64,000 nt of DNA. It comes from Acidobacteriota bacterium. GTDB lineage: Bacteria > Acidobacteriota > Blastocatellia > Pyrinomonadales > Pyrinomonadaceae. Where the stretch lies: assembly GCA_016700175.1 (NCBI GenBank), contig CP065003.1:3606001-3670000 (forward strand), written 5' to 3'. This document shows, piece by piece, positions 8,326 to 17,346 of the stretch. Position numbers and translations under genes: made by a program. How positions within the stretch are numbered: the first letter of the stretch is position 1; each line of letters starts with the position of its first letter. The notes beneath the pieces were generated by a model. That model searched no databases. It saw nothing but the letters and a program-made list of their open reading frames with translations, and had not been told where the DNA came from.

Positions 8326-9401
8326 AACATTTCCTTACCTATCTCTTCGATCGCTTCGACCAGCGCCGAATTTTCTTCGCCCGTGCCGACCGTGATCCTC
8401 AGGCATCCTTCGCAGAGCTCTACACGGCTCCGGTCCCGGACCACGATTCCGCGCCCGATCAGCGCACGGTACACGGCCGTTGGGTCGGGAACTCTTACAA
8501 GCAGAAAGTTGGCGTCTGAAGGAAAGACCTTCTCCACGATCCGCAGCGCCTCAAGTCCCTCGCGAAGCTCTTCTCGGAGTCCGAGCAGTTTTTCGATCAT
8601 TGCCTTGACATGGGGCGCTTCGCCGATCGCCTCGATCGCCTCGCGCTGTGCCGCCCCGGAGACGTTGTACGGCGGCTTGACCTTGTTCAGCAGGCTCACG
8701 ATCGACGGGTCGGCGATCGCGATCCCGAGCCGCAGACCCGCCAGTCCCCACGCTTTCGAGAATGTTCTGAGCACGACGATGTTCGGCCTGAGTTCGATCT
8801 CGCTCGCGACCGACTCCTTTGAAGAGAAATGGATGTAAGCCTCGTCAACCACCACGATCGAGCCGGTCTCGTCCCCGATCCGGAGTATCGTTTCCCGGTC
8901 CATAGAGTTTCCGGTCGGATTGTTCGGCGAGCATATAAAGACCAGCTTCGTGCGCTCGTCCGACTCGGCGATGACCGCGTACGGATCGAGTCCGAAAGCT
9001 TCCGTCAGCGGAGCGCGTCTCACTTCGATATCGTTGACCGCTGCCGAGACCTCGTACATTCCGTAGGTCGGCGGGCAGACGATGACGTTGTCCACGCGCG
9101 GCTCGCAGAAGACACGGAACAGAAGGTCGATCGCCTCGTCCGATCCGTTCCCTATGAAAAGGCGATCGGCTCCGACATTTTCCAGCGCGGCGATCTTACT
9201 CTTCAACTCCCGCTGATAGGGGTCCGGATAGCGGTTGTAGCTCCTAGAGGTCGGCGACCCGAGGCCGTTCTCGTTGGCGTCCAGGAAGACATTCGCCGTT
9301 CCCGTAAACTCGTCGCGCGCGGACGAATACGGTTTGAGCCGGGCGATCGCCGGCCTCACAAACGCGCCGGGATCGAAGTCTTTTGTACTTTCAGCCCGCA
9401 T
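8322..9401 (-). CDS. hisC: Histidinol-phosphate aminotransferase HisC
   Basis: 359 residues, a fold-type I PLP aminotransferase using glutamate to convert imidazole acetol phosphate to histidinol phosphate. The PLP lysine is in TFSKAWGLAGLRLG. Other family motifs are NANENGLG-like LDANENGLG, SPNNPTG and VVDEAY. The start ATG 9401 has GGAGGAAAG directly upstream and overlaps the 3' end of hisD by 11 bases. Confidence 0.95.
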   Translation of the reverse strand: MRAESTKDFDPGAFVRPAIARLKPYSSARDEFTGTANVFLDANENGLGSPTSRSYNRYPDPYQRELKSKIAALENVGADRLFIGNGSDEAIDLLFRVFCEPRVDNVIVCPPTYGMYEVSAAVNDIEVRRAPLTEAFGLDPYAVIAESDERTKLVFICSPNNPTGNSMDRETILRIGDETGSIVVVDEAYIHFSSKESVASEIELRPNIVVLRTFSKAWGLAGLRLGIAIADPSIVSLLNKVKPPYNVSGAAQREAIEAIGEAPHVKAMIEKLLGLREELREGLEALRIVEKVFPSDANFLLVRVPDPTAVYRALIGRGIVVRDRSRVELCEGCLRITVGTGEENSALVEAIEEIGKEML

Positions 9402-10728
9402 CTTCCTTTCCTCCCGCGCCTTTCGCCAGCCTACCCCTCGCCTCTTTGATTCTTACCGTGACGGCGTTCCTGTGCGCGGCGAGTTCTTCCGCTTCGGCGA
9501 GCGTTTCAATGAACGGGCCGAGGCCGAGTATCCCTTCAGCGCTGATCTTCTGGTAGGTGATCTGTTTACGGAACGAATCCAGCGAAACGCCGCTGAAGGC
9601 ACGCGCGAATCCGTTCGTGGGCAGCGTGTGGTTGGTTCCCGAAGCGTAGTCCCCGGCCGATTCGCAGGAGTACTTTCCGATGAAGACCGAACCGGCGCAC
9701 GTCACGTCTTCCGCCACGGCGTCCGCGTCCTCGGTCGAGATGATCAGGTGCTCCGCAGCGTATTCGTTCGCGAACCGGACCGCCTCTCCGATGGACGTCA
9801 ACACGACCGCACGGCTGTTCTCCAGCGCGCCGGCGGCGATGTCCCGTCTCGGGAGCGCCGCGATCTGTTTTTCTATCTCTTCATTTACCTTCCGCGCGAC
9901 GTCCCCGGAATCCGTTATCAGCATCACCTGGCTGTCCGTACCGTGCTCGGCCTGGGCAAGCAGGTCCGCGGCGACGAACCGCGGATCGGACGATCCGTCC
10001 GCGATCACTGCGACCTCGGACGGGCCTGCGGGCATGTCGATAGCCGCTCCTTCGGCCGCCGCGAGCATCTTCGCGGCCGTAACGTAACGGTTACCGGGAC
10101 CGAAGATCTTGTCGACCTTCGGTACGGTCTCGGTCCCGTATGCCATCGCGGCCACCGCCTGCGCACCGCCGATCCGAAAGACGTCGGTTACGCCGAACCT
10201 CTTCGCGGCATAGAGGATCGCGTCGTGAACAGACCCGTCCGGCCCCGGAGGCGTGCACATCGCTATCTCGCGGCAGCCGGCGATGTTCGCCGGAATGGCG
10301 AGCATCATTACAGTCGAAAACAAAGGCGCCGTTCCTCCCGGAACATAGATCCCGACCTTCGCGATCGGCACCTTGCGGGTTCCGCAGACGACTCCGGGAA
10401 ATGTCTCGAGCTCGATGTCCGGCGAGTCCTGGGCCTCGTGAAACCGCCGTATGTTCGCTCCGGCCGTCTCGATCGCTTGTTTCAGGTCTTCCGCAACCCG
10501 CCCTTCGGCGGCGGCGATCTCTTCCAGCGACACTCGCAGATCGCCTTTATAGCCGTCGAACCGAGCCGTGAGCTCCCTGACCGCCGAGTCGCCTTCCTTC
10601 CGGACGAGGTCCATGATCTCCCGCGCCGCCTTCGCGATCTCGCGGCCATCCGTTTCCGGCCGCGACAGCAGAGCGGGCCATTTGTCCTCAGAGGGATATT
10701 TGCAAATCTCCATTTTCATCATCATCAC
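9391..10728 (-). CDS. hisD: Histidinol dehydrogenase HisD
   Basis: 445 residues at most. A zinc- and NAD-dependent enzyme that oxidises histidinol to histidine in two steps. Zinc and catalytic motifs include QAEHGTDSQ and EYAAEHLII; PGGTAP and GPGNRYV are also present. The start is ambiguous: GTG 10728 overlaps the hisG stop as GTGA, and ATG codons follow at once (10725, 10722, 10719) and at 10713. All give nearly the same protein. Confidence 0.95.
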   Translation of the reverse strand: MMMMKMEICKYPSEDKWPALLSRPETDGREIAKAAREIMDLVRKEGDSAVRELTARFDGYKGDLRVSLEEIAAAEGRVAEDLKQAIETAGANIRRFHEAQDSPDIELETFPGVVCGTRKVPIAKVGIYVPGGTAPLFSTVMMLAIPANIAGCREIAMCTPPGPDGSVHDAILYAAKRFGVTDVFRIGGAQAVAAMAYGTETVPKVDKIFGPGNRYVTAAKMLAAAEGAAIDMPAGPSEVAVIADGSSDPRFVAADLLAQAEHGTDSQVMLITDSGDVARKVNEEIEKQIAALPRRDIAAGALENSRAVVLTSIGEAVRFANEYAAEHLIISTEDADAVAEDVTCAGSVFIGKYSCESAGDYASGTNHTLPTNGFARAFSGVSLDSFRKQITYQKISAEGILGLGPFIETLAEAEELAAHRNAVTVRIKEARGRLAKGAGGKEDAG

Positions 10729-11588
10729 AAGACCATCTGGTCGATCGAAAGCACCAGGATCCCTTCGGCTCCTTCCGCTTTCAGGTTTTCCACCACTTGC
10801 CAGAAATCGTTCCCTCCGATCACCGAATGTACCGAGCTCCAGCCCGATTCCGCCAGGGGCAGTACCGAGGGGCTACGCATTCCCGGCAGCAAGGTGACGA
10901 TCCGCTCGAGCTTGTCGTTCGGGGCGTTCAGCAGAACGTACTTGTTCTTTTCGGCCTCGATCCCCGCGCGGATGCGGAAACAGAGCTTGTCCAGGATCTC
11001 CTGCTTCGCCGGACCGATCAACCGGCGGTGGATCAGCAGCGCTTCCGATTCAAGCACGGTCTCGATCTCCCGAAGGCCGTTCGTGAAAAGAGTGCTTCCG
11101 GAACTGACGAGATCGCAGACCACGTCCGCAAGGCCGATCGAAGGCGCGACCTCGACCGAACCGCTGATCGTGTGCAGGTCCGCCGAAACTCCGTGCCTGC
11201 CCAGGAATTCCGAGAGCACATTCGGATACGAGGTCGCGATCCTCAGTCCCTCGAGGTCCGAAACTCCGGAGTACGTGAACTGTTTCGGCGCTGCCAGCGA
11301 AAGCCTGCACCGGCCGAATCCGAGCCCCTGGGTGACCTCCACCTCACAGCCCTTCTCGAAGACGACATTCTTCCCGACGATGCCCGCGTCCGCCACGCCG
11401 TCCTCGACATACTGCGGAATGTCGTCGTCACGCAGGAACAGGATCTCGACGGGGAAGTTTCTCGCAGAGCTTCTTAACTTCCCGAGTCCGTTCCCGAACT
11501 CGATCCCGCACTTCCTGAGTATCGCTACGGACGACTCGCTCAACCTGCCCGACCGCTGCACGGCGATCCGCAATCGCTTTTCTTCCAT
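10725..11588 (-). CDS. hisG: ATP phosphoribosyltransferase HisG, long form
   Basis: 287 residues from ATG 11588 (MEEKRLRIAVQRSGRL). It catalyses the first, committed step of histidine synthesis. The catalytic domains are residues about 1-215. The C-terminal 70 residues (ERIVTLLPGMRSPSVLPLA...) are the ACT-like HisG_C domain that binds histidine, so it is the long, HisZ-independent, feedback-inhibited type. A frame upstream to 11636 reads through the attenuator terminator and is rejected. No good Shine-Dalgarno precedes ATG 11588, because the terminator T-tract lies there. Confidence 0.94.
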   Translation of the reverse strand: MEEKRLRIAVQRSGRLSESSVAILRKCGIEFGNGLGKLRSSARNFPVEILFLRDDDIPQYVEDGVADAGIVGKNVVFEKGCEVEVTQGLGFGRCRLSLAAPKQFTYSGVSDLEGLRIATSYPNVLSEFLGRHGVSADLHTISGSVEVAPSIGLADVVCDLVSSGSTLFTNGLREIETVLESEALLIHRRLIGPAKQEILDKLCFRIRAGIEAEKNKYVLLNAPNDKLERIVTLLPGMRSPSVLPLAESGWSSVHSVIGGNDFWQVVENLKAEGAEGILVLSIDQMVL

Positions 11589-11591
11589 TTT

Positions 11592-11698
11592 AAAAACAAA
11601 AAGAACCTGAAGGTCTGCTTCAAGTTCACGCCTCAATTACCAAATGTACCGATCGATCAGACAGCAGGAACCACAGGCGTGAAGGATACGTGCCTGTG
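11592..11698 (-). promoter_or_regulatory. his operon transcription attenuator
   Basis: Three mutually exclusive pairings lie between the leader His codons and hisG. Pause hairpin: CACAGGC (11692-11698) with GCCTGTG (11672-11678). Antiterminator: TTCACGCCT (11675-11683) with AGGCGTGAA (11625-11633), 9 bp. Terminator: GAACTTGAAG (11618-11627) with CTTCAGGTTC (11603-11612), 10 bp with one G-U, loop CAGAC, then TTTTTGTTTTT. The pause stem includes leader His codons. Ribosome stalling there for lack of His-tRNA would free the antiterminator, as in the classical his attenuators of enterobacteria. Read directly from the sequence; regulation is inferred. Confidence 0.9.
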
Positions 11699-11737
11699 AT
11701 GATGGTGCGCTGCGGTGATCGAACCGATGTTGTTCAT
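11657..11737 (-). CDS. hisL: his operon leader peptide (HHHHRH)
   Basis: A 26-codon frame from ATG 11737 to TGA 11657 reads MNNIGSITAA, then HHHHRH, then a short tail ending in PAV. Five His codons in six (CAC CAT CAT CAC AGG CAC) overlap the 5' arm of the pause hairpin. It lies 69 bases upstream of hisG on the same strand. It is too short for usual gene callers. The Shine-Dalgarno is poor. The product is expected to act only through the ribosome position during translation. Confidence 0.88.
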   Translation of the reverse strand: MNNIGSITAAHHHHRHVSFTPVVPAV

Positions 11738-12092
11738 TACAAGTACCAAGAGAACACATCGCCGCCGCCGAGGTCAAGCGGCCCCTGCCCGGATGCCTTC
11801 CGGAAGCCCACAAATTAACAAATTAACAGCCGCGTAACGGTGGGGTATCGATTATTAACACCGAATTCACCAACGGGTAACAGCGACGACACACCGACCG
11901 CATAACCTCTGACACTTGCAGACAACAACTCGTGAAAAGCGAACCTGCGCTCCGTGCGCCAACGGATCCCGCCCGATGAGGCTGGTTCCGGCGCCCGGTT
12001 CGCGGCTATTTGAACCGGGTTCCGCCCAGCCGGGACCACAGGTGTTTATCAAGTTAAGACAAGCAAGAGGCTCATCTTTTTTAGGAGGAACA
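11738..12092. other. Divergent promoter region between his leader and exported protein gene
   Basis: No gene is seen. On the minus strand a TTGACC hexamer lies about 50 bases before the leader ATG, but no good -10 follows at 17 bases, so the his promoter is only a weak suggestion. A direct repeat of CAAATTAA lies near 11811-11825. On the plus side AGGAGGAA just before 12093 is a strong ribosome-binding site. Confidence 0.5.
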
Positions 12093-13040
12093 ATGAGAAT
12101 TTCTTTCAGGGTATTTCTTTTGGCGGCGGCGGTCCTTTCTCTGTCGGCACTCGCCTTCGGACAGATCGCGTATTCGGTATCGGACAACAACCGTGACGCC
12201 ACCGGGCTGGCACAGCAGTACTACTCGATCGATCTCGCGACAGGGGTCGGTACGTTGATCCAGACACTCGATGACGGCGCGGGCACTCCGACCATCCGCC
12301 GCGAGTACGAGGGTTTCGGATCGGCCGGTTCGGTCCTTCTGGGCGTTTCGGAATTCGACACCGAGCTTTGCAACACGGGGTCCGATCCCATCACGGGGCT
12401 TGCGGCCGACGTCAGGATCTTTACCGCCGACGGTATCGGTCCGCAGATCGGCGAAACGTGTATCGACTTCGGAGGCGAAGCCGCGGCGGCCTACAACGCG
12501 GCTGACGGCTGGCTTTATTCCGTAGCAAGCGACGACGAGCTTCCGTCTACGGGGATCCGTTCGCGCATTTATAGGATCAGCCCGACCACGGGTGCGGCGA
12601 CGCTCGTCGGAACCGGCGTGACGCTCGTGGCCTCCAGCCCTGCGGGTGGAGAAGAGAATCCTTATCTTGACGGTCTTGCGATCCTGCCCAACGGAGTCGC
12701 ATACGCTTCAGAGGCCCGATTCGGCGCTACAAAGTCCGGCAATCTCGGAAGCCTCTACAGGATATTCCTGACCGGTCCCAACGCAGGAAGGGCGAGCTTT
12801 GTGAAAAGGCTCCTCGCTTCTCCCGACGGAGAGGACACGGGTCTCGCGAGTCTCGATAACGGAACGCTTGTTCTTCTTCTCGAGGACAGCCAGGTCCTTT
12901 TCGGAGACGCCGATCCCAACTCGGGCCCGTTCACCGCGCCCGCGTACGGAAGGTTCACGACACCCGGATGCCTCGTCACGCCGATCTGCGCTGACTTCGA
13001 AGGCTTCGACATCCCGAACAACGGAGCAGGAATTCGCTAG
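12093..13040 (+). CDS. Exported protein of unknown function, probably beta-rich
   Basis: 315 residues from ATG 12093, chosen for the AGGAGGAACA just upstream. An earlier in-frame start would add a non-signal extension. Residues 1-23 are a clear Sec signal peptide ending in LAFGQ. The mature part is Gly/Asp/Thr-rich with repeated short blocks such as YSIDLATG and YRISPTTG. These resemble beta-propeller blades of extracellular proteins. Two Cys pairs may form disulfides. No catalytic motif and no C-terminal sorting signal are seen. It precedes the large receptor gene and may be cotranscribed with it. Confidence 0.75.
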   Translation: MRISFRVFLLAAAVLSLSALAFGQIAYSVSDNNRDATGLAQQYYSIDLATGVGTLIQTLDDGAGTPTIRREYEGFGSAGSVLLGVSEFDTELCNTGSDPITGLAADVRIFTADGIGPQIGETCIDFGGEAAAAYNAADGWLYSVASDDELPSTGIRSRIYRISPTTGAATLVGTGVTLVASSPAGGEENPYLDGLAILPNGVAYASEARFGATKSGNLGSLYRIFLTGPNAGRASFVKRLLASPDGEDTGLASLDNGTLVLLLEDSQVLFGDADPNSGPFTAPAYGRFTTPGCLVTPICADFEGFDIPNNGAGIR

Positions 13041-13068
13041 ATAACGAGTGCGACCCGGCCGCGGCACA

Positions 13069-13093
13069 GGCGGGGAGACGAAACGTCCCCGCC
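13069..13093 (+). other. GC hairpin in the spacer before the TonB-receptor-like gene
   Basis: GGCGGGG (13069-13075) pairs with CCCCGCC (13087-13093). No T-tract follows, so it is not a standard terminator. It may stabilise or end the upstream transcript. Confidence 0.5.
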
Positions 13094-13163
13094 TTGCCCC
13101 GGGCGGTCCTGACCAAAAAGACAGGCCCGGTTCTGAAGGGGACCGCGGGCCGAGGACAGAAAA

Positions 13164-16100
13164 ATGTTCAAAAGTATAAAGATCAGTCAAATCAAGTACT
13201 TGGCCGCGATTCTGCTGCTGGCCGCCGGAGCGTTTGCGCAGGCGACCGACAACGGCTCGCTGGAAGGCACGGTCTATGATCCGCAGGTGGCCTTGGTTCC
13301 GAACGCCACCATCACGGTGAAAAACACTGCCACAGGTTTCAGCCGTAAGACGACCTCCGACGAACAGGGAAGATGGAAGATCACGACGCTTCCGCTCGGG
13401 ATCTATGAAGTCACCGCAGAGGTGGAGGGTTTCGATAGTGCGGTCTCGCAGGCAGTAGTTGAGGCCTCTCAGACAAACCTTGTCGACCTGTATCTTCAGG
13501 TCCAGGGTGCGGGAACGATCGAGGTAAACGTCTCCACCGATGACGTGAGCCTGATCAGCGAATCGACCTCCGGGACCAATTCTTCAAGATTTACGGGACG
13601 GGCCATCGAGGCCGCTCCCCAGCCAACCAGGAACTCGCTGGCGTTCACTTCCCGCGACAGTTCGACCAGCGCCGACATCGCCAGCCCGCTCGACAACAGC
13701 ACCGGTAACCCTGAGACAGCGGTCAACGGAACCCGGCCGGGCAGCTCCAGTTTCATATTCAACGGCATCGACGGTACCAATTTATCGGGCACGGGAAGTC
13801 TTACCGGAAACGCCGCCCCCGCTCCTGAAGCAGTCGAAGAGGTCAAGCTCTTGTCCAGCAACTACGACGCTTCTCTGGGACGCAGCGGAGGCGGCAGTTT
13901 CCAGCTGGTGATCAAGGAAGGCGGTAACAGCGGATGGCACGGCACCGGATATATGTATTTTCAGAACGAGAAGTTCAATGCCAACGACTTCTTCTTCAAG
14001 CGGGACGGCATCGACCGGCAGATCGCAAGAAGGTATGAAGGCGGGTTCACGATCGGGGGCCCGATCATAAAGGACAAGCTGCGTTTCTTCGCCAGCTACC
14101 AAAAGACCGACGCCAAGACGGCTTATGTCCCGACTGCCTCGAGCTTCGTTGTTCTCCCGGAAGCGCTTGCTCGGCTCAGCGCCGCTGACCGCTCAAATCC
14201 TGAAGCGGTCAGGCAGGCGTTTGCCGCATCGGCAAGCGCAGGCGGCGTTGGAAGGGCATTCAGGAACGGCCCGAGCTGCATACGCTCGCTGACACCGGCG
14301 TCGACACCTACTACGATATCGCTCACCTGCATCGATCCGTCACAGGTGGGCTTCAGGCTGTTGAGTTTGATCAATCCGGCGACGGGCGACTTTGTCATAC
14401 CGACTCTGGCACAGGGCAGATTTGAAAGGCTTTATCTCGACACCCGGAATGTCGGAGTGTTCATAGGCGGACAGCGGGTCACCGATTTCTCCTCGTTCGG
14501 CCTTCCGAATGGACTTCCGCTCCTTGACGGGACCTTTCAGGGAGAAATGTCCGGCGGGCTTCCGCTTGTTCGGTTCCGAAATGTATTCCCTGCCGAATTC
14601 AAACAGGACCAGTTCTCGACACGGCTCGATTACAACCTTCTGAAGGGCGACGACGCCGGAAACAACTCGAACGTACTGACCGGGTCTTTCTTCTTCTCCG
14701 ATTTTCCGTCACTCGATCCGTTTTCCGACAGCACTCTGGTTTCGCCCTTTCCGCTTATCAAGGATGACGCGAACCGGACCGTCGCGCTAAAGGACGTCCA
14801 CATCTTCTCCGGCAGCCTGATCAACGAGGCAAGGTTCGGATATTTTTACCTCAACAATTCCAGAAAGCTCGACGAAAGATTCCTCGCGCCCGAGCTGACA
14901 AACGCCGGTCAGGGAATAATCAATCCGGCGGAGGCATTCGTTCCCGGACCGCAGTCGCAGAGGCTTGCCCACATCGTGGGGGCCAGCAACCTTACCGACT
15001 TTTCGGTCAATGCGCCGAATGACATCTACAACCAGCGGAAGCAGGTAACGCTGACCTTTGCAGATAACCTTACGTACATTCGCGGCGATCACACAGTTCG
15101 CTTCGGAGGCGAGCACAAACGCAATTACTTCGACACCAACCTGCCTGAGGAGCAGGGTGTCGAGTTCGAGGGCCTGATCAATTTCACGCAGCTCCTGACC
15201 ACGCAGGTGCCCGAGGCGGACGTCGCGCTGGGGGTCTCCGACAAGCAGTTCCGGTTCAATGACTGGGGTTTCTATGTGACCGACGACTGGCGAGTCAACA
15301 ACTGGCTTACGCTGAATGTCGGCGTCAGGTGGGATCTGTTCGGTCTTCCGGTCGAAAAGTACGGTCGGTTCACGAACTTCGATTTTGAACGGGTTACCGA
15401 CCCGAACAATATCCTTCCGGGATTTATCCTCCCCAGCAACGTCCGGGACACCGGGTTTAACGCCATAGATGAAAGCCTCGACAGTATAGCGGTCTCCGAT
15501 ACCAAGCACACGCTGAAGGGGCTAGATTACAACAACTTTGCCCCGCGGATCGGTTTCGCGATCAAGCCGTTCAAGAGCCTTAGCACGACCATTCGCGGCG
15601 GCTACGGCATCTTCTTCGACCGGCCGTCAGCGGGATTCATCAACACGGTTTATTCGAACTTCCCGTTCTTCACGGACCGCGAAGCTGCGAACCTGTTCAA
15701 TCCCGACACGGTTCAAGGGTCAACCGCTTATCAGAACGTCGATCCGAACCGGCCGTTCATCAACAATCTTCCGTTCTCTGTGGGCTTGGCGAGTCTCCTC
15801 GACTCGACACCCTATCTTCTTCGCGACAACTCTACCGGGATCAATACATCTCGCGGCGTGGAGCCGCTCGAGTTCCGAGCAATAGACCGGGATCTCAAGA
15901 CGCCGATGATCCAGCAGTGGAACATAGGGATCCAGCACGAGTTCCTGAAGGACTGGACCGTCGAAGCGCGGTATGTCGGAACCCGCGGCCAGAACCTTCT
16001 GCTTGCGATCGGTTTCAACCAACCTTATGACCTAAACGACCCGAATACGCCCGACTATATCTACAAGCGCCTGAATGACGCGCTGACGGCTGTCTTTCCG

Positions 16101-17276
16101 GGCGCGCTGCCGCCGCTGATGCCGGGTCAGACGGAGCGAGACCGCGGTGCAACCCTCTCGAACACCGCACAGCGGACATTCGGCGCCTGCAATCCTTTTG
16201 TGGCCGGCACCGGATTCGGAACAGATATTCCCTGCGTGGGGATCCTCGGTCCGGGAGTCGTCGACCTGAACCTGACAAGTTTCGACTTTGAGGGGCCGAG
16301 GGCGATCATTTCGGCGCTGGTGCGGACCCCGTATCTGGGCTTCGATCCGACCGATGCAGTGATCCTGAAGTCGATCGGGTATTCCATTTACCACTCCGGC
16401 CAGCTGACGGTTTCGCGCCGGTTCTCAAAGGGCTTCACCTTCAACGCCTCTTACACACTTTCCAAGTCGATCGATATCGGTTCTACAGATCCGGGGAGCA
16501 CGGCGGCATCCGGACGTCCCGACACGGCAAACCTGGGACTGGTGGTCCAGGGGAACCAGCGCGACCTGAACAGCAACCGAGCGGTTTCGGATTTCGACAG
16601 GCCGCACCGTTTTGTATCGAGTTTCACCTGGGCAATTCCGAACTTCGGATCCGGTTCCCGGTGGCTGAACGGATGGGAGCTTTCCGGCCTGGGTCAATGG
16701 CAGAGCGGCACTCCTTTCTCGATCTTTGCCACCGACTCCTCATTCGGGGACCCGGTCGCTTCGGGCGGCGCGTTTCTCAGGCAGTATCTGGGCATCATCG
16801 CCCTGGTCACGGAACGGAACACCCCAACGGGAGGCGTCTTCCGCGAAGAACGCTACAACGTCGGTGTGGCGAGCGGCACGATCTACAACACCGCCTTTGG
16901 ACGGCCGAGCGTCAGGAACCTAGATCTGCTGAGGCAGCAGGGAGACGACATCACCCAGGCCTATTTCAACATTTGCCAGGACCCGAATGACGACTCCTGC
17001 GCCTTGATATCCCCGCTCGGCGGATTTGGGAATCTCGGGAGGAACGTCCTTCGCGGCCCGTCGCAGAAGCGGTTCGACCTGAGTCTCTCCAAAACGACAA
17101 AGCTCTGGAGGGAAAAGGTGGAGCTCGAACTGAAGTGGGACATCTTCAACGTTTTCAACCTGGTCAACTTCGCCAATCCGAATGCCGACCTCAGCGATGA
17201 AACCGACTTCGGGAAGATCACCCGGACGGTCGGCGCTCCGCGCGTGATGCAGTTCGGCGCCAAGGTGAGGTTCTGA
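13164..17276 (+). CDS. TonB-dependent-receptor-like outer membrane protein with carboxypeptidase-regulatory N-terminus (Oar-like)
   Basis: 1370 residues. A signal peptide (about 1-25, ending AGAFAQA) is followed by a CarboxypepD_reg/Cna-B-like domain (about 30-110, GSLEGTVYDPQ, TTSDEQGRWKI). Next comes a plug-like region (about 180-270, with VNGTRPG and FNGIDGTN). The rest is a long barrel-type region with many aromatic strand ends. It ends in the aromatic residue Phe (QFGAKVRF), as expected for Bam substrates. This architecture is the expanded Oar-like family typical of Acidobacteriota. The substrate is unknown. No exbB, tonB or substrate-binding gene is nearby. Start ATG has GAGGACAGAAAA upstream. 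Confidence 0.88.
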   Translation: MFKSIKISQIKYLAAILLLAAGAFAQATDNGSLEGTVYDPQVALVPNATITVKNTATGFSRKTTSDEQGRWKITTLPLGIYEVTAEVEGFDSAVSQAVVEASQTNLVDLYLQVQGAGTIEVNVSTDDVSLISESTSGTNSSRFTGRAIEAAPQPTRNSLAFTSRDSSTSADIASPLDNSTGNPETAVNGTRPGSSSFIFNGIDGTNLSGTGSLTGNAAPAPEAVEEVKLLSSNYDASLGRSGGGSFQLVIKEGGNSGWHGTGYMYFQNEKFNANDFFFKRDGIDRQIARRYEGGFTIGGPIIKDKLRFFASYQKTDAKTAYVPTASSFVVLPEALARLSAADRSNPEAVRQAFAASASAGGVGRAFRNGPSCIRSLTPASTPTTISLTCIDPSQVGFRLLSLINPATGDFVIPTLAQGRFERLYLDTRNVGVFIGGQRVTDFSSFGLPNGLPLLDGTFQGEMSGGLPLVRFRNVFPAEFKQDQFSTRLDYNLLKGDDAGNNSNVLTGSFFFSDFPSLDPFSDSTLVSPFPLIKDDANRTVALKDVHIFSGSLINEARFGYFYLNNSRKLDERFLAPELTNAGQGIINPAEAFVPGPQSQRLAHIVGASNLTDFSVNAPNDIYNQRKQVTLTFADNLTYIRGDHTVRFGGEHKRNYFDTNLPEEQGVEFEGLINFTQLLTTQVPEADVALGVSDKQFRFNDWGFYVTDDWRVNNWLTLNVGVRWDLFGLPVEKYGRFTNFDFERVTDPNNILPGFILPSNVRDTGFNAIDESLDSIAVSDTKHTLKGLDYNNFAPRIGFAIKPFKSLSTTIRGGYGIFFDRPSAGFINTVYSNFPFFTDREAANLFNPDTVQGSTAYQNVDPNRPFINNLPFSVGLASLLDSTPYLLRDNSTGINTSRGVEPLEFRAIDRDLKTPMIQQWNIGIQHEFLKDWTVEARYVGTRGQNLLLAIGFNQPYDLNDPNTPDYIYKRLNDALTAVFPGALPPLMPGQTERDRGATLSNTAQRTFGACNPFVAGTGFGTDIPCVGILGPGVVDLNLTSFDFEGPRAIISALVRTPYLGFDPTDAVILKSIGYSIYHSGQLTVSRRFSKGFTFNASYTLSKSIDIGSTDPGSTAASGRPDTANLGLVVQGNQRDLNSNRAVSDFDRPHRFVSSFTWAIPNFGSGSRWLNGWELSGLGQWQSGTPFSIFATDSSFGDPVASGGAFLRQYLGIIALVTERNTPTGGVFREERYNVGVASGTIYNTAFGRPSVRNLDLLRQQGDDITQAYFNICQDPNDDSCALISPLGGFGNLGRNVLRGPSQKRFDLSLSKTTKLWREKVELELKWDIFNVFNLVNFANPNADLSDETDFGKITRTVGAPRVMQFGAKVRF

Positions 17277-17295
17277 CGACTAAACGGGCTCGAGC

Positions 17296-17327
17296 GGCGG
17301 CGGACATTGGCAAATGGAGCCGCCGCC
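17296..17327 (+). other. Intercistronic GC hairpin between receptor and parvulin genes
   Basis: GGCGGCGG (17296-17303) pairs with CCGCCGCC (17320-17327). There is no T-tract. It lies 19 bases before the parvulin start and could tune expression of the downstream gene or stabilise the receptor mRNA. Confidence 0.5.
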
Positions 17328-17346
17328 TGAGGCCGGGAGGAAAACA

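Noticed and set aside
9274..11610. A 778-codon open frame on the plus strand across hisC-hisD-hisG
   Set aside because: It is antisense to three certain enzymes, is Arg-rich in shadow-frame style and has no ribosome-binding site or recognisable domain.
12093..13040. PEP-CTERM sorting signal on the exported protein
   Set aside because: The C-terminus lacks the motif, membrane helix and basic end.
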